Of a stretch of DNA of 64,000 bases, positions 53,450 through 62,721 are shown one piece after another. The notes under the pieces are model-generated. The model was not told the DNA's origin. It ran no database searches and saw only the letters and a program-made list of their open reading frames with translations. This stretch comes from Massilia agilis (GTDB lineage: Bacteria > Pseudomonadota > Gammaproteobacteria > Burkholderiales > Burkholderiaceae_D). Each line of letters begins with the position of its first letter. The stretch's first letter is position 1. Location: positions 248,001-312,000 of the forward strand of contig NZ_JANUHB010000003.1 of assembly GCF_024756255.1 (NCBI RefSeq). The letters are read 5' to 3'. A program made the position numbers and the translations under genes.

Positions 53450-54784
53450 TTACAGCACGTAGCGCGACAGGTCTTCGTTCACCGACAGCTTATCCAGCCG
53501 CTCGTTGACGTAGGCCGTGTCGACGGTGACGGTTTTGCCGCTCGATTCGGTCGCGGAGAACGAGATTTCCTCGAGCAGCTTTTCCATCACCGTGTACAGG
53601 CGCCGCGCGCCGATATTTTCGGTGCGCTCGTTGACCGAGAACGCGATCTCGGCCAGCCGGTGGATGCCGTCCTTGGCGAATTCGAGCTGCACGCCCTCGG
53701 TCGCCAACAGCGCCTGGTACTGCTTGGTCAGGCTGGCGTCGGTCGAGGTCAGGATGCTCTCGAAGTCGGCGATCGACAGCGACTCCAGCTCGACCCGGAT
53801 CGGGAAGCGGCCCTGCAGCTCCGGGATCAGGTCCGACGGCTTGGACAGGTGGAACGCGCCCGAGGCGATGAACAGGATGTGGTCGGTGCGGATCATGCCG
53901 TACTTGGTGTTGACCGTGGTGCCCTCGACCAGCGGCAGCAGGTCGCGCTGCACGCCCGCGCGCGAGACGTCGGCGCCGCCATGTTCGCTGCGCGAGGCGA
54001 TCTTGTCGATCTCGTCGAGGAACACGATGCCGTTCTGCTCGACGTTGGCAATCGCCTTCTGCTTGAGCTCCTCGTCGTTGATGAGCTTGGCCGCTTCTTC
54101 CTCGGCCAGCACTTTCATCGCGTCCTTGATCTTCATCTTGCGCGGCTTCTTGCGCCCCGCGCCGACGCCGGCGAACATGCCCTTGATCTGCTCGGTCATC
54201 TCTTCCATGCCGGGCGGCGCCATGATTTCCATCTGCGGGCTGGCCTCGGCCACCTCGATCTCGATGTCGCGGTCGTCGAGCTGGCCCTCGCGCAGGCGCT
54301 TGCGGAAGGTGGCGCGGGTGGTGTCGTTGTCCTTGTTCTCGCTGGCGGCCACGTTAAAGCCGAAGTCGCGCGGCGGCGGCACCAGGATGTCGATGATGCG
54401 GTCTTCGGCCGCGTCCTCGGCGCGCTGGCGCACCTTCTTCATCTCGCTGGCGCGGGTCTGCTTGATGCCGATGTCCACCAGGTCGCGGATGATCGTGTCC
54501 ACGTCGCGGCCGACGTAGCCCACCTCGGTGAACTTGGTGGCTTCGATTTTGATGAACGGCGCGTCGGCCAGCTTGGCCAGGCGGCGCGCGATCTCGGTCT
54601 TGCCCACGCCGGTCGGGCCGATCATCAGGATGTTCTTCGGCGTGATCTCGTGGCGCAGCGGTTCCTCGACCTGCTGGCGGCGCCAGCGGTTGCGCAGCGC
54701 GATCGAGACCGCGCGCTTGGCCTTGGCCTGGCCGACCACGTGCTTGTCCAGTTCCGAGACGATTTCCAGGGGTGTCATGTTCAT
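53450..54784 (-). CDS. hslU: ATPase subunit of the HslVU protease
   Basis: 444 residues. Opening [17 protein letters not shown], Walker [10 protein letters not shown] near residue 60, an inserted I domain (about 110-240) and the C-terminal AAA lid ending in LSRYVL, whose last residues activate HslV. It unfolds substrates for HslV. Start at 54784 or at the ATG two codons later. It follows hslV by 12 bases. Confidence 0.96.
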   Translation of the reverse strand: MNMTPLEIVSELDKHVVGQAKAKRAVSIALRNRWRRQQVEEPLRHEITPKNILMIGPTGVGKTEIARRLAKLADAPFIKIEATKFTEVGYVGRDVDTIIRDLVDIGIKQTRASEMKKVRQRAEDAAEDRIIDILVPPPRDFGFNVAASENKDNDTTRATFRKRLREGQLDDRDIEIEVAEASPQMEIMAPPGMEEMTEQIKGMFAGVGAGRKKPRKMKIKDAMKVLAEEEAAKLINDEELKQKAIANVEQNGIVFLDEIDKIASRSEHGGADVSRAGVQRDLLPLVEGTTVNTKYGMIRTDHILFIASGAFHLSKPSDLIPELQGRFPIRVELESLSIADFESILTSTDASLTKQYQALLATEGVQLEFAKDGIHRLAEIAFSVNERTENIGARRLYTVMEKLLEEISFSATESSGKTVTVDTAYVNERLDKLSVNEDLSRYVL

Positions 54785-54796
54785 GTTGGGTACCGC

Positions 54797-55333
54797 TTAG
54801 TCGAGCGTTTCGATGATGTGGGACATGTTCGTGTAGATGCACAGCTCGCCGGCGATGGTCAGCGCCTTCTTCACCACGTCGGCGGGGGCCAGGTCGGTAT
54901 TTTCCTGCAGCGCCTTGGCCGCGCTTTGCGCGTACACGCCTCCCGAGCCGATTGCGCCGATGCCATCCTCGGGTTCGAGCACGTCGCCGTTACCGGTGAT
55001 GATCAGGGTCTTCTCGCGGTCGGCGACCAGCAGCATCGCTTCCAGCTTGCGCAGCATGCGGTCGGTGCGCCAGTCCTTGGCCAGCTCGACCGAGGAGCGC
55101 AGCAGGTTGCCCTGGTGCTTTTCCAGCTTGCCTTCGAAGCGGTCGAGCAGGGTGAAGGCGTCGGCAGTGGCGCCGGCGAAGCCGCACAACACTTTGCCGT
55201 TGTACAGCGTGCGTACCTTGCGCGCCGAGCCCTTCATGACCACGTTGCCGAGGGTGACCTGACCGTCGCCGCCGAGTGCGACCTTGTCGCCGCGGCGTAC
55301 GCTCACGATGGTGGTGCCGTGAAATTGTTCCAT
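54797..55333 (-). CDS. hslV: Peptidase subunit of the HslVU protease
   Basis: 178 residues. The short propeptide MEQFHG is removed to expose the catalytic Thr of TTIVSVRR. The rest ([29 protein letters not shown]) matches HslV. It degrades misfolded and regulatory proteins with HslU in heat shock. Confidence 0.97.
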   Translation of the reverse strand: MEQFHGTTIVSVRRGDKVALGGDGQVTLGNVVMKGSARKVRTLYNGKVLCGFAGATADAFTLLDRFEGKLEKHQGNLLRSSVELAKDWRTDRMLRKLEAMLLVADREKTLIITGNGDVLEPEDGIGAIGSGGVYAQSAAKALQENTDLAPADVVKKALTIAGELCIYTNMSHIIETLD

Positions 55334-55416
55334 TCTTTGCCTCTTGGTTGTTCAGCCAATCGGAGGTGGGGATGGCGACGCCAATTGCAAGGCTGGCCGG
55401 CGCAATTGTTGGGTTG

Positions 55417-55512
55417 GTAGGGTGGGCGGGTCTCCCGCCCACGCGTCCAAATGGCGCGCGACGGGCCATGTACGCTTGATTTGCACGCGTGAGCAAGGAA
55501 CTTGCCCACCCT
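55417..55512. repeat. Inverted pair of family A palindromes, one degenerate
   Basis: Plus copy at 55417-55448 (stem TGGGCGGG/CCCGCCCA) and a decayed minus copy at 55485-55512 (ACGCGTGAGCAAGGAACTTG onward), 36 bases apart, between hslV and the STAS protein gene. Confidence 0.75.
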
Positions 55513-55514
55513 TG

Positions 55515-56783
55515 TCAATACTTGTTCGCGAACAGCCGGGCGCTGTCGGCCGCGCCCAGCAGGCGCAGCAATGGCCCGACCAGGTGGTTCAGCTCGCGCA
55601 GCTCGATGTTGCGCCCTTCGGCCTTGAGTACCCGCAGCTGGCCCTCGAGGGCGCTGGCGGCGGCATGGTCGATCCGCACCAGGCGCGAGCAGTCGAGCAC
55701 GGCCGGGTCGGCGCTGCGCGCATAGCTGTCGATCGAGGCCAGCAGGGCGGCAGGGTCGCCCTCGACGGTGGCGGGCAGCATGAAACGGTCGCCCGCGGCG
55801 GCGCTGGCGGCGGCGGTGGCCACCCGCAGCGGCGCCTCAAAGCGCGGCGGCTCGGTTTCGAAGGTGACCCGGTAGTCCATCGCGGTTTCTTCGAAGTCCT
55901 TGGCGCGGTCGGTCAGCTGCAGCAGTTCGAGCAGCAGCAGCCACGGCGCCTGGCTGGCGCCGCGCTCGCCGATCGAGAGCATCGGCCGCAGCACGCCGAC
56001 CAGGGTATCGGCGCTGCCCAGCACCAGCTCGCTGCCGGCGCGGCGCAGGGCGCGCAGCCCGTCCAGCAGGCAGCTGCAGCCCTCGGGCGTGGCGCCGCGC
56101 ACGCCGCCGAATTCCAGCCGCAGCACCGGGCTGCTTGCGGTGCAGTCGAGCAGGCGTTGCAGCTGCGGTTCGATGTGCGGGCCGAGCACGCCCGAGAACG
56201 CTTCGGTCGGCGTGACCCCGGCGAACTGCGGCTGTGGCGCGCTGGCGGTGCGCGCTTTCCAGACCGGGGGCGAGGTCTCGAAATGGATCGCATAATCGAT
56301 GGCGATGCTCTCGAAGTCCTGTTCGCGGCCACTGACCTGGTACAGGTCGAGCAGCATCCACCAGGGCACGCGCTGGCTGCGCCCGTCGCCGATCAGGCTG
56401 GCGCGCAGCAGGCGCTCGGCCGCCAAGCTTTCGCCGTTGGCGTAGAGCATTGCGGCTTCTTCGGCGACCGGCGGAATGGCCGGGGTGCCCGGGGACATGC
56501 CGGAGGCCAGCTCGGACGGAGCCAGTTCATAGGCGGGCGAGGGGGCGGCGGCGGCCGGCGTGCGCGGCGCATTGCTGCCCCAGGCAGGCTCGTCACTGAA
56601 GATGTCGGATGCCATCTCCAGTTCGATCGCATCGATCTTGGCGGCGGTGGCGCGCGCGATTTCGCGCTGGCGCGCCCGGTCGGCCTCGCTGTCCTGGCGC
56701 GGCACGTCGCCCGTGCGTGCGCGCACGCCGGACGCAGCCGCAGGCGGCTCCTGCTTTCTCTTGAAAAAGGAGAAAAGGCCCAA
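55515..56783 (-). CDS. Protein with two tandem motif-plus-STAS modules
   Basis: 422 residues. A variable N-terminus (1-100) is followed by two copies of a module. Each has a helical motif, QVSGREQDFESIAIDYAIHF (148-167) or QLTDRAKDFEETAMDYRVTF (289-308), ending FExxPP, and then a STAS-like domain (about 190-270 and 330-415). The second STAS domain, with VLDCSRLVRIDHAAASALEG, resembles MlaB-type domains. I chose a TTG start at 56783 after AGGA. Function unknown; its place beside dksA and hslV seems conserved in related bacteria (from memory). Confidence 0.75.
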   Translation of the reverse strand: MGLFSFFKRKQEPPAAASGVRARTGDVPRQDSEADRARQREIARATAAKIDAIELEMASDIFSDEPAWGSNAPRTPAAAAPSPAYELAPSELASGMSPGTPAIPPVAEEAAMLYANGESLAAERLLRASLIGDGRSQRVPWWMLLDLYQVSGREQDFESIAIDYAIHFETSPPVWKARTASAPQPQFAGVTPTEAFSGVLGPHIEPQLQRLLDCTASSPVLRLEFGGVRGATPEGCSCLLDGLRALRRAGSELVLGSADTLVGVLRPMLSIGERGASQAPWLLLLELLQLTDRAKDFEETAMDYRVTFETEPPRFEAPLRVATAAASAAAGDRFMLPATVEGDPAALLASIDSYARSADPAVLDCSRLVRIDHAAASALEGQLRVLKAEGRNIELRELNHLVGPLLRLLGAADSARLFANKY

Positions 56784-56929
56784 ATCGATGTCCTGTCTGT
56801 CAGATCAGGCAGGGCTGCGCGGGACGGCAACCCCGGTCCGGATTGCCACGACCTTGGAGGTGTGGCGCGCTAAGTGTATCCGATAGGAAAGCGCTCGGCC
56901 ATAAGGAACACCAAGTGTGCCGCGTAAAC

Positions 56930-56965
56930 AAAAAAAGCATGCGACCTGCGCCGCATGCTTTCTTT
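56930..56965 (-). terminator. Bidirectional terminator after dksA
   Basis: Stem GCATGCG/CGCATGC (56937-56943 and 56952-56958) with an 8-base loop. On the minus strand it is followed by seven T residues; on the plus strand by TTTCTTT. It ends the dksA transcript. Confidence 0.85.
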
Positions 56966-56983
56966 GGACGGGTGTGGACTGGC

Positions 56984-58198
56984 TCAGTCGCCGTACAGCT
57001 TCTGCTTCAGTTCGCGGCGCTGCTGGGCCTCGAGCGACAGGGTGGCGGTCGGGCGCGCGATCAGGCGCGGAATGCCGATCGGTTCGCCGGTTTCCTCGCA
57101 CCAGCCGTATTCGCCCGACTCGATGGAGGCCAGCGATTGCTGGACCTTCTTGAGCAGCTTGCGCTCGCGGTCGCGCGTGCGCAGCTCGAGCGCATGCTCT
57201 TCCTCGATGGTGGCGCGGTCTGCCGGATCGGGAACCAGCACGGTTTCGCGCAGGTGCTCGGTGGTTTCGCCGGCGTTCTTCAGCAGCTCTTTTTCGAGCG
57301 CCTGGAGCTTGGCCTTGAAAAACGCGAGCTGGGCCGGGTTCATGTAGTCCTCGTCGCTCATTGCCCGAATCTCGTCTTCCGTCAAGATGCGTTCTTCGGC
57401 CTGGGCGGCGGCATTCGGTTTGGTTGTTTTAGTCATGACTTCACTTACCTTTGATACGACAGGGGTTTGCATTCTATCAGCTAACTCGGCGGCACCATTC
57501 GCCGCGCCAGTCAGGCGTGCGTCGGTACCAACCGTTGGTTCACTGCCTGCCTTGGCCGTTGGCTGAACGGCCTCGGCCTTCTCTTTACTGCGCGGCGCCT
57601 TGGCTGCCGCTTTTGCCGGAACCTTGGCCGCGGCTGCCGGCGCCTTGGCGCTGGTGGCCTTGGTGGCGGCCGCGGCCTTTGCCGGCGCCTTGGCTGTTGC
57701 GCTGGCCTTGGCCGGCGCCTTTGTCGCTGCCGCGCTGGCCTTGGCTGGCACTGCTTTTGGCGCTGCCGCCTTTGCTGCTGTTTTTGGCGTTGCCGCCTTC
57801 GCGGGTGCCTTCGATGCTGCCGTCTTTGCCGGCGCCTTGGTGCCGGCCACCGCCTTGGGGGCCGCCTTTGCCGCCGTCGCCTTGGCCGGTGCCTTGGCCG
57901 GTGCCTTGGCTGCCGCCGGCTTGGCCGGCGCGGCCTTCGTTTTAGCGGGGGCTGCCTTCACCGCGGCTGCCTTCGGGGCTGCCTTGCCTGCCGCCGTCGC
58001 CTTGACCGCACCCGCCTTCTTGACCGGGGCCGCGGCCGCCGTCGTCCTGGCCGAAGCGGCCTTTGCGGTGGGGCGCGACGCCGTCTTGGCCTTGGCCGTG
58101 CCCGTGGACGCAGCCTTGGCGGAAGTCAGGGCCGGCTTGCGTGCTGGCGTTGCCGCAGCGCTGGCCTTTTTTGCGGTCTTGCTTACGGTTTCCTTCAT
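56984..58198 (-). CDS. dksA: DksA with long Ala/Lys/Pro-rich N-terminal extension
   Basis: The C-terminal 150 residues (from Met255) are DksA: a coiled coil with the tip and LKKVQQSLASIESGEYGWCE, then GEPIGIPRLIARPTATLSLEA. It binds RNA polymerase and, with ppGpp, sets rRNA and amino-acid gene transcription. The zinc finger keeps only one cysteine (C-T-T-A pattern), so it should not need zinc. The upstream 254 residues are histone-H1-like repeats (AAAKAPAKAAA types) in the same open frame. Translation may start at 58198, at the internal ATG at 57436, or both; neither has a strong ribosome-binding site that decides it. Confidence 0.88.
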   Translation of the reverse strand: MKETVSKTAKKASAAATPARKPALTSAKAASTGTAKAKTASRPTAKAASARTTAAAAPVKKAGAVKATAAGKAAPKAAAVKAAPAKTKAAPAKPAAAKAPAKAPAKATAAKAAPKAVAGTKAPAKTAASKAPAKAATPKTAAKAAAPKAVPAKASAAATKAPAKASATAKAPAKAAAATKATSAKAPAAAAKVPAKAAAKAPRSKEKAEAVQPTAKAGSEPTVGTDARLTGAANGAAELADRMQTPVVSKVSEVMTKTTKPNAAAQAEERILTEDEIRAMSDEDYMNPAQLAFFKAKLQALEKELLKNAGETTEHLRETVLVPDPADRATIEEEHALELRTRDRERKLLKKVQQSLASIESGEYGWCEETGEPIGIPRLIARPTATLSLEAQQRRELKQKLYGD

Positions 58199-58325
58199 AT
58201 TGGCATCCCGATGTCTTATCCTCGCCCCGCCGGCGAGTCGGCATTTCAGTCGTCAAACAAAGGCGATGCGCTGTCTCTCGCGGCCGGTGGCTGCCGGCCG
58301 TGGCGCACCGCAAAACCGGGATAGT

Positions 58326-59384
58326 TTATACCAAACATTGTTCCAAACCGTGGATAAATACGTCCTTCGGTAAATTTTTGCCAATGAAGACCATTTTGCT
58401 GCCACGCGCCTCGTCATCCGCCCACTTTGCACCGAGGTCGCTGCCCATCATTTGATGCACGCCTTGGAACACCACCTTGCGCTCGGCGCCTTGCATGTAT
58501 AAGACACCTTTGTAGCGCAGCATGCGCGGGCCGAACACCTGCACCAGCCCGCCCAGGAATTCGTCCAGGCGCTGCGGGTCGAACGGCCGCTCGCTCTTGA
58601 ACACGAAGGCGGCGATGTCGTCGCTGTGGTGGGCATGGTGGTGGTCGTGGTGGTGCTCGTGCTCGCAAGCCTCGCCGTGGGCGTGGTCGTGGCCGCATGC
58701 ATGGTCGTGCTCGTGCTCATGTTCCTCTTCCTCGAGGAAGGCCGGGTCGAGCTCGAGCTTGTCGTTCAGGTTGAAGCCGCGCAGGTCGAGCACCTCGGAG
58801 ATCGGGGCCCGGCCGAAGTCCGAGGTCGAGATCGGGGCGCGCGGGTTGATCCGCTTCAGGCGCGCCTTCAGCTCGGCCAGGGCGGCCGCGTCCACCAGGT
58901 CGGTCTTGGACAGCAGGATCTTGTCGGCGAAACCGACCTGGCGCTGGGCTTCCTCGTGCTCGTCCAGCTGCTGCATGGCGTGGCGCGCGTCCACCACCGT
59001 CACCACCGCGTCCAGCAGGTAGGTCGAGCCGACCGCCTCGTCCACGAAGAAGGTCTGGGCCACCGGGCCGGGGTTGGCAAGGCCCGTGGTCTCGATCACC
59101 ACGTGGTCGAAGTGCAGCTCGCCGGCGGCGCGCTTGTCGGCCAGGTTCGACAGCGCCACGATCAGGTCGCCGCGCACGGTGCAGCAGATGCAGCCGTTGT
59201 TCATCTCGACGATCTGCTCGCCGCTGTCCTGCACCAGGATCTCGTTGTCGATGTTTTCCTGGCCAAACTCGTTCTCGATGACGGCGATACGCAAGCCGTG
59301 CTCCTCGCGCAGGATGCGGTTGAGCAGGGTGGTTTTGCCGGCGCCGAGAAAGCCGGTCAGGATGGTGGTCGGGATCAGTTCCAT
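58326..59384 (-). CDS. COG0523 (CobW/ZNG1-like) GTPase with His-rich segment
   Basis: 352 residues. Walker A TGFLGAGKTTLLN near residue 9, the metal-binding CxCC motif in GCICCTVRGDL near 63, and TKTDLVD-like NKxD equivalent (LLSKTDLVD). A metal-binding stretch of His, Asp and Glu (about 216-247; HEHEHDHACGHDHAH and more) precedes the CobW C-terminal domain. G3E GTPases of this type insert or allocate metals, often zinc. It lies 127 bases upstream of dksA on the same strand. Confidence 0.92.
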   Translation of the reverse strand: MELIPTTILTGFLGAGKTTLLNRILREEHGLRIAVIENEFGQENIDNEILVQDSGEQIVEMNNGCICCTVRGDLIVALSNLADKRAAGELHFDHVVIETTGLANPGPVAQTFFVDEAVGSTYLLDAVVTVVDARHAMQQLDEHEEAQRQVGFADKILLSKTDLVDAAALAELKARLKRINPRAPISTSDFGRAPISEVLDLRGFNLNDKLELDPAFLEEEEHEHEHDHACGHDHAHGEACEHEHHHDHHHAHHSDDIAAFVFKSERPFDPQRLDEFLGGLVQVFGPRMLRYKGVLYMQGAERKVVFQGVHQMMGSDLGAKWADDEARGSKMVFIGKNLPKDVFIHGLEQCLV

Positions 59385-59505
59385 GTTTCGCTAACGAGTC
59401 GTTGGCCGCCGTTGACGGCTTGGATAATCGGGGGATTATGCCCCAATTTGCCGTGGCCCACCATGAAGCGTGCCCGAAATTGATGCAGGTCAAGCGATCG
59501 CGTCG

Positions 59506-60447
59506 CTACTTGGCCTTGGCGCGCGGATGGGCCCGGTCATAGACGGCCGCCAGGTGCTGGAAGTCGAGCGAGGTGTAGACCTGGGTCGAGGTGATGCTGG
59601 CGTGCCCGAGCAGCTCCTGCACCGCGCGCAGGTCGCCCGAGGACTGCAGCACGTGCGAGGCGAACGAGTGGCGCAGCACGTGCGGGTGCACGTGCACCGG
59701 CATGCCGGCGCGCAGCGCATGCTGTTTCAGGCGCTGCTGCACCACGCGCGGCGAGATGCGGGTGGCGCGCGCCGACAGGAACAGGGCGGCGCTGCCGTCG
59801 CGCGCGGCCGGGCGCACCGCCAGCCAGGCCGCGAGCGCCTCCAATGCCGGCGCGCCCACCGGGACCCGGCGCTGCTTGTTGCCCTTGCCGGTGACGACCA
59901 CCTCCTGCGCGGCGCGGTCGAGCCACCCGCGCGAGGCCGGGCGGCCGGCGCCGGCCGGGGTGAAGTCCAGGTCCAGCCCGACCAGCTCGGACACCCGCAG
60001 GCCGCTCGAATAGAGCAGCTCGAACATGGCCCGGTTGCATAGCTCGAAGGGTTCGGGGTGGGGACTGGCACCGGCTTCCATCAGCCGCACCGCGTCGTCC
60101 ACCGCCAGCGCCTTGGGCAGCGACCTGGCGCGACGCGGCGCGCGCACGCCCTGTACCGGGTTGGATGGCAGGCCGGCGCGCGGGGCCAGCCAGTTGAAAA
60201 AGCCGCGCCAGCCGGACAGCTTGCGCGCGATCGAGCGCGGGTCCTGGCCGGCAGCGTGCAGCTTGGCGGCGAAGCGGCGGATGTCGAAGTGGGTCAGGCG
60301 CGCCCAGTCGGCGTGGCCGGCCAGTTCGGCCAGCTCGGCCAGGTCGCGGCGGTAGGCCGCCACCGTGTGCGCGGACAGCTGGCGCTGCGTGGCCAGCTCG
60401 GCCAGGTAGCGCGCAACGGGGTCCGGCTGGCCCGCGGGCCCGTCCAT
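59506..60447 (-). CDS. xerC: Site-specific tyrosine recombinase XerC
   Basis: 313 residues. An N-terminal core-binding domain (about 10-100) and a catalytic domain with the Arg in SGLRVSEL, HxxR in HPHVLRHSFASH, the LGHAS His and the nucleophilic Tyr near the C-terminus (QVYTSLDF). With XerD it resolves chromosome dimers at dif. It begins one base after the DUF484 stop, the usual arrangement. Confidence 0.95.
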   Translation of the reverse strand: MDGPAGQPDPVARYLAELATQRQLSAHTVAAYRRDLAELAELAGHADWARLTHFDIRRFAAKLHAAGQDPRSIARKLSGWRGFFNWLAPRAGLPSNPVQGVRAPRRARSLPKALAVDDAVRLMEAGASPHPEPFELCNRAMFELLYSSGLRVSELVGLDLDFTPAGAGRPASRGWLDRAAQEVVVTGKGNKQRRVPVGAPALEALAAWLAVRPAARDGSAALFLSARATRISPRVVQQRLKQHALRAGMPVHVHPHVLRHSFASHVLQSSGDLRAVQELLGHASITSTQVYTSLDFQHLAAVYDRAHPRAKAK

Positions 60448-60448
60448 G

Positions 60449-61111
60449 TCAGCCCTGCAGCTTGGCCAGCGCGGCGCTGGCGGTTTCCAGGATGTGGACC
60501 AGGAAGTCGGTGCCCATCTGGCTGGTGAAGCGCTCCGGGTCCGGCGAGCCGAGGATCAACAGGCCGAAGGTGGCCTCGCCCGCGCGCAGCGGCAGCATCA
60601 CCACCGATTGCACCTGCTCGGCCGCGTCGAGCCAGCGCACGGCCTCGAAGTCCTTGTTCGGGCCGCAGTAGGGCGCGCGCAGGCTGGCTGCGAAGATGCG
60701 GGCGTCGTCCGACACGCCGGACGCGAACCAGCACTCGGCGTGCTGGGGCGCCAGGTTCCACAGGCGCAGCGTGGCGTAGGGGACGCCGAATTCCTTGACC
60801 AGGCCGTCGAGCAGGTCGCGCGGCATGGCCTCGCCGCCGGGCGATTTGAGCAGGGCCTGGTTCCAGGCGTGGAAGCGGTTGGCGATCGCCGCGTTCTCCT
60901 GCGCGATGCGCACCAGCTCGGCCATGCGCAGCTCGAGCGCGCGGTACTTGTCGCGCATGACTTCCATCTGGCGTTCCTGCAGCGACACGGCCTTGCCGGT
61001 CACCGGGCTGGCCAGCCGGACCTCGCCCAGCAGGCCGGCGTACTCGTCAAAAAAATGCGGGTGGTCGGCCAGGTATTGGGCGACGGCGGCGGAGTCCAAT
61101 GGTGCGGTCAT
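60449..61111 (-). CDS. DUF484 family protein
   Basis: About 220 residues. The opening AVAQYLADHPHFFDEYAGLL and the following coiled segment (QERQMEVMRDKYRALELRM) are typical of DUF484, followed by a GAF-like C-terminal domain ending FLVHILETASAAL. Role unknown, but it is nearly always next to xerC. I chose the ATG at 61111; longer frames run through unlikely Arg/Pro-rich sequence. Confidence 0.9.
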   Translation of the reverse strand: MTAPLDSAAVAQYLADHPHFFDEYAGLLGEVRLASPVTGKAVSLQERQMEVMRDKYRALELRMAELVRIAQENAAIANRFHAWNQALLKSPGGEAMPRDLLDGLVKEFGVPYATLRLWNLAPQHAECWFASGVSDDARIFAASLRAPYCGPNKDFEAVRWLDAAEQVQSVVMLPLRAGEATFGLLILGSPDPERFTSQMGTDFLVHILETASAALAKLQG

Positions 61112-61223
61112 GGGGTGAGCGTACAAAAAAATTATTGTGCGCAATTCTACCCGCTGGCCGCGGATGGCGGGGCAAAAATACCGTGCCCGCGGCCACCCGC
61201 GCTGTCGCCGCCGTTCGCCGCGC

Positions 61224-62495
61224 TCAGAAGCGGTGCCGTACGCCGACCTGGAGGGCGGCGCCGTCCTCGCCCGGGCTGGGGGTAAAGCCGCCGGGCGCGC
61301 CCGCGGTGCCGGGCGAGAACTGGGCGAAGTTGCTGTTGCGGATGAATGCCCCGGCCACGTAGAAGTCGGTGCGCTTGGACACGAAGTAGGTGTAGCCGAG
61401 CGCAAACTGGGTGGCGTCGCTGTCGGCCGAGGTGCGGTCGTTCTGGTGCGCGACCGAGGCCGTGATCCTGCCCGGGCCATAGCGGTACTGCAGCCCGACC
61501 TGGAAGCCGAGCGCGTTCTGCTCGGTGTTGCGGAAGATGTTGCTGATGAAGGAACTGCGCAGTGCGGCGGCGGTGGGCGCGCCGAGCGGGGCCAGCAGCG
61601 GCGCGATCTGCGCGTCCCAGCCGGTGATGTAGTCGCGCATCAGCGGCGTGTTGGTATTGCGCTCGTAGTGCACGCCGGCAAAGAACTTGTAGTCGCCCCA
61701 GGTGTACGAGCCGCCGAAGGTGGTGGTGCGCAGGCTGGGCGCGTCCTGCTGGTCGTAGCCGTGGTTGTGGCCCAGCCCGATATCCCAGCCGTGGTTCTTG
61801 TAGGTGATGTTCACGCCAAAGAACTTGTTGTAGCGTTCCAGGTAACCCGAACCTTTGCTGCCGACCATCAGCACCCCGCCAAAACCGCTCGGGTGCACGA
61901 TGCGGTATTCGACCGAGCGCGAGGAGCGCAGGTCCGACGGGATCGCGGTATAGCCGGCGGTGCCATACAGGATCAGGCCCCAGTTGCCGGCGGTGCCGGC
62001 TTCGAAGGCATCGGTGGCGGCGAACACCTCGTAGCCCGGCGTGTACAGGCGCCCGGCGAGGATCGCGCCGAACGGCGTGATCATGCCGATCATCGAGGTG
62101 CGGTCGAACAACGCCTTCTGGAAGTTGACTGCCGGCCCGCCCGGCGGCTGGGTGGCGGTACGCACCGCCTGCAGCACCGCCGGCGGGAAGTTCTCCATGC
62201 CGTGCGTCAGGAACAATCCCTGGTTTTCGTTAAGCAGGGTCGGCCACTGGGTGCCGGTGTCGAGCTCGACCCGGGCCTCGAGATTGAACACGGCCTTGTA
62301 GCCGCGCCCCAGTTCCTCGCTGCCCTTGAAGCCCAGGCGCGAGCCGTCCTCGCCCCCGCTGATGACCTTGGTCGGCCCGCCGCGCTGCCACATGATGCCG
62401 GCGTCGGCGACGCCGTAGATCTGGATGTTGTCCTGGGCCAGGGCCGGGCCGCAGCAACATGCGGCGAGCGGGACGGCCAGAAGAGTCTTGTTCAT
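61224..62495 (-). CDS. Gram-negative general porin
   Basis: About 423 residues. Signal peptide (about 1-21, LLAVPLAACCCGPALAQ) followed by a beta-barrel beginning DNIQIYGVADAGIMWQ, with GFKGSEELGRGYKAVFNLEA and a C-terminal Phe (VGVRHRF), which is the outer-membrane assembly signal. A 16-strand trimeric porin for small solutes. GGGGGAT precedes the ATG at 62495. The cysteine trio in the signal peptide is unusual but not a lipobox. Confidence 0.93.
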   Translation of the reverse strand: MNKTLLAVPLAACCCGPALAQDNIQIYGVADAGIMWQRGGPTKVISGGEDGSRLGFKGSEELGRGYKAVFNLEARVELDTGTQWPTLLNENQGLFLTHGMENFPPAVLQAVRTATQPPGGPAVNFQKALFDRTSMIGMITPFGAILAGRLYTPGYEVFAATDAFEAGTAGNWGLILYGTAGYTAIPSDLRSSRSVEYRIVHPSGFGGVLMVGSKGSGYLERYNKFFGVNITYKNHGWDIGLGHNHGYDQQDAPSLRTTTFGGSYTWGDYKFFAGVHYERNTNTPLMRDYITGWDAQIAPLLAPLGAPTAAALRSSFISNIFRNTEQNALGFQVGLQYRYGPGRITASVAHQNDRTSADSDATQFALGYTYFVSKRTDFYVAGAFIRNSNFAQFSPGTAGAPGGFTPSPGEDGAALQVGVRHRF

Positions 62496-62622
62496 TGCAT
62501 CCCCCAATCAGTTGTCCATGAAACTGCTTGCCGCCGCCCGGCCGATCCTTCGGGCAACCTGTCCAGCCAACTGCAGCACACCGAACGAGCCGGTTGCGCA
62601 AATCACACAGGGCCCAGAAGTG

Positions 62623-62658
62623 GCAAGGGCGGGCACGGTTTCCCGTGCCCGCCCTTGC
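62623..62658. terminator. Perfect 16-bp palindrome between porin genes
   Basis: Arms at 62623-62638 and 62643-62658, beginning GCAAGGGCGGGCACGG, with a 4-base loop. It lies about 64 bases past the end of the distal porin gene. There is no T run on either strand, so it may slow or stabilise rather than strictly terminate the transcript. The rest of the 226-base gap holds nothing I recognise. Confidence 0.5.
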
Positions 62659-62721
62659 GGTGGTGTTGCTTGCCGGGGGTAAGGCTAGCCAGCGGCTAGC
62701 CGAACGGCCCCTGTCGTCAAC

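Noticed and set aside
57451..58373. Ala/Pro-rich membrane-like frames antisense to the dksA extension
   Set aside because: They are the complement of the Lys/Ala repeats; hydrophobicity comes only from reading those codons backwards.
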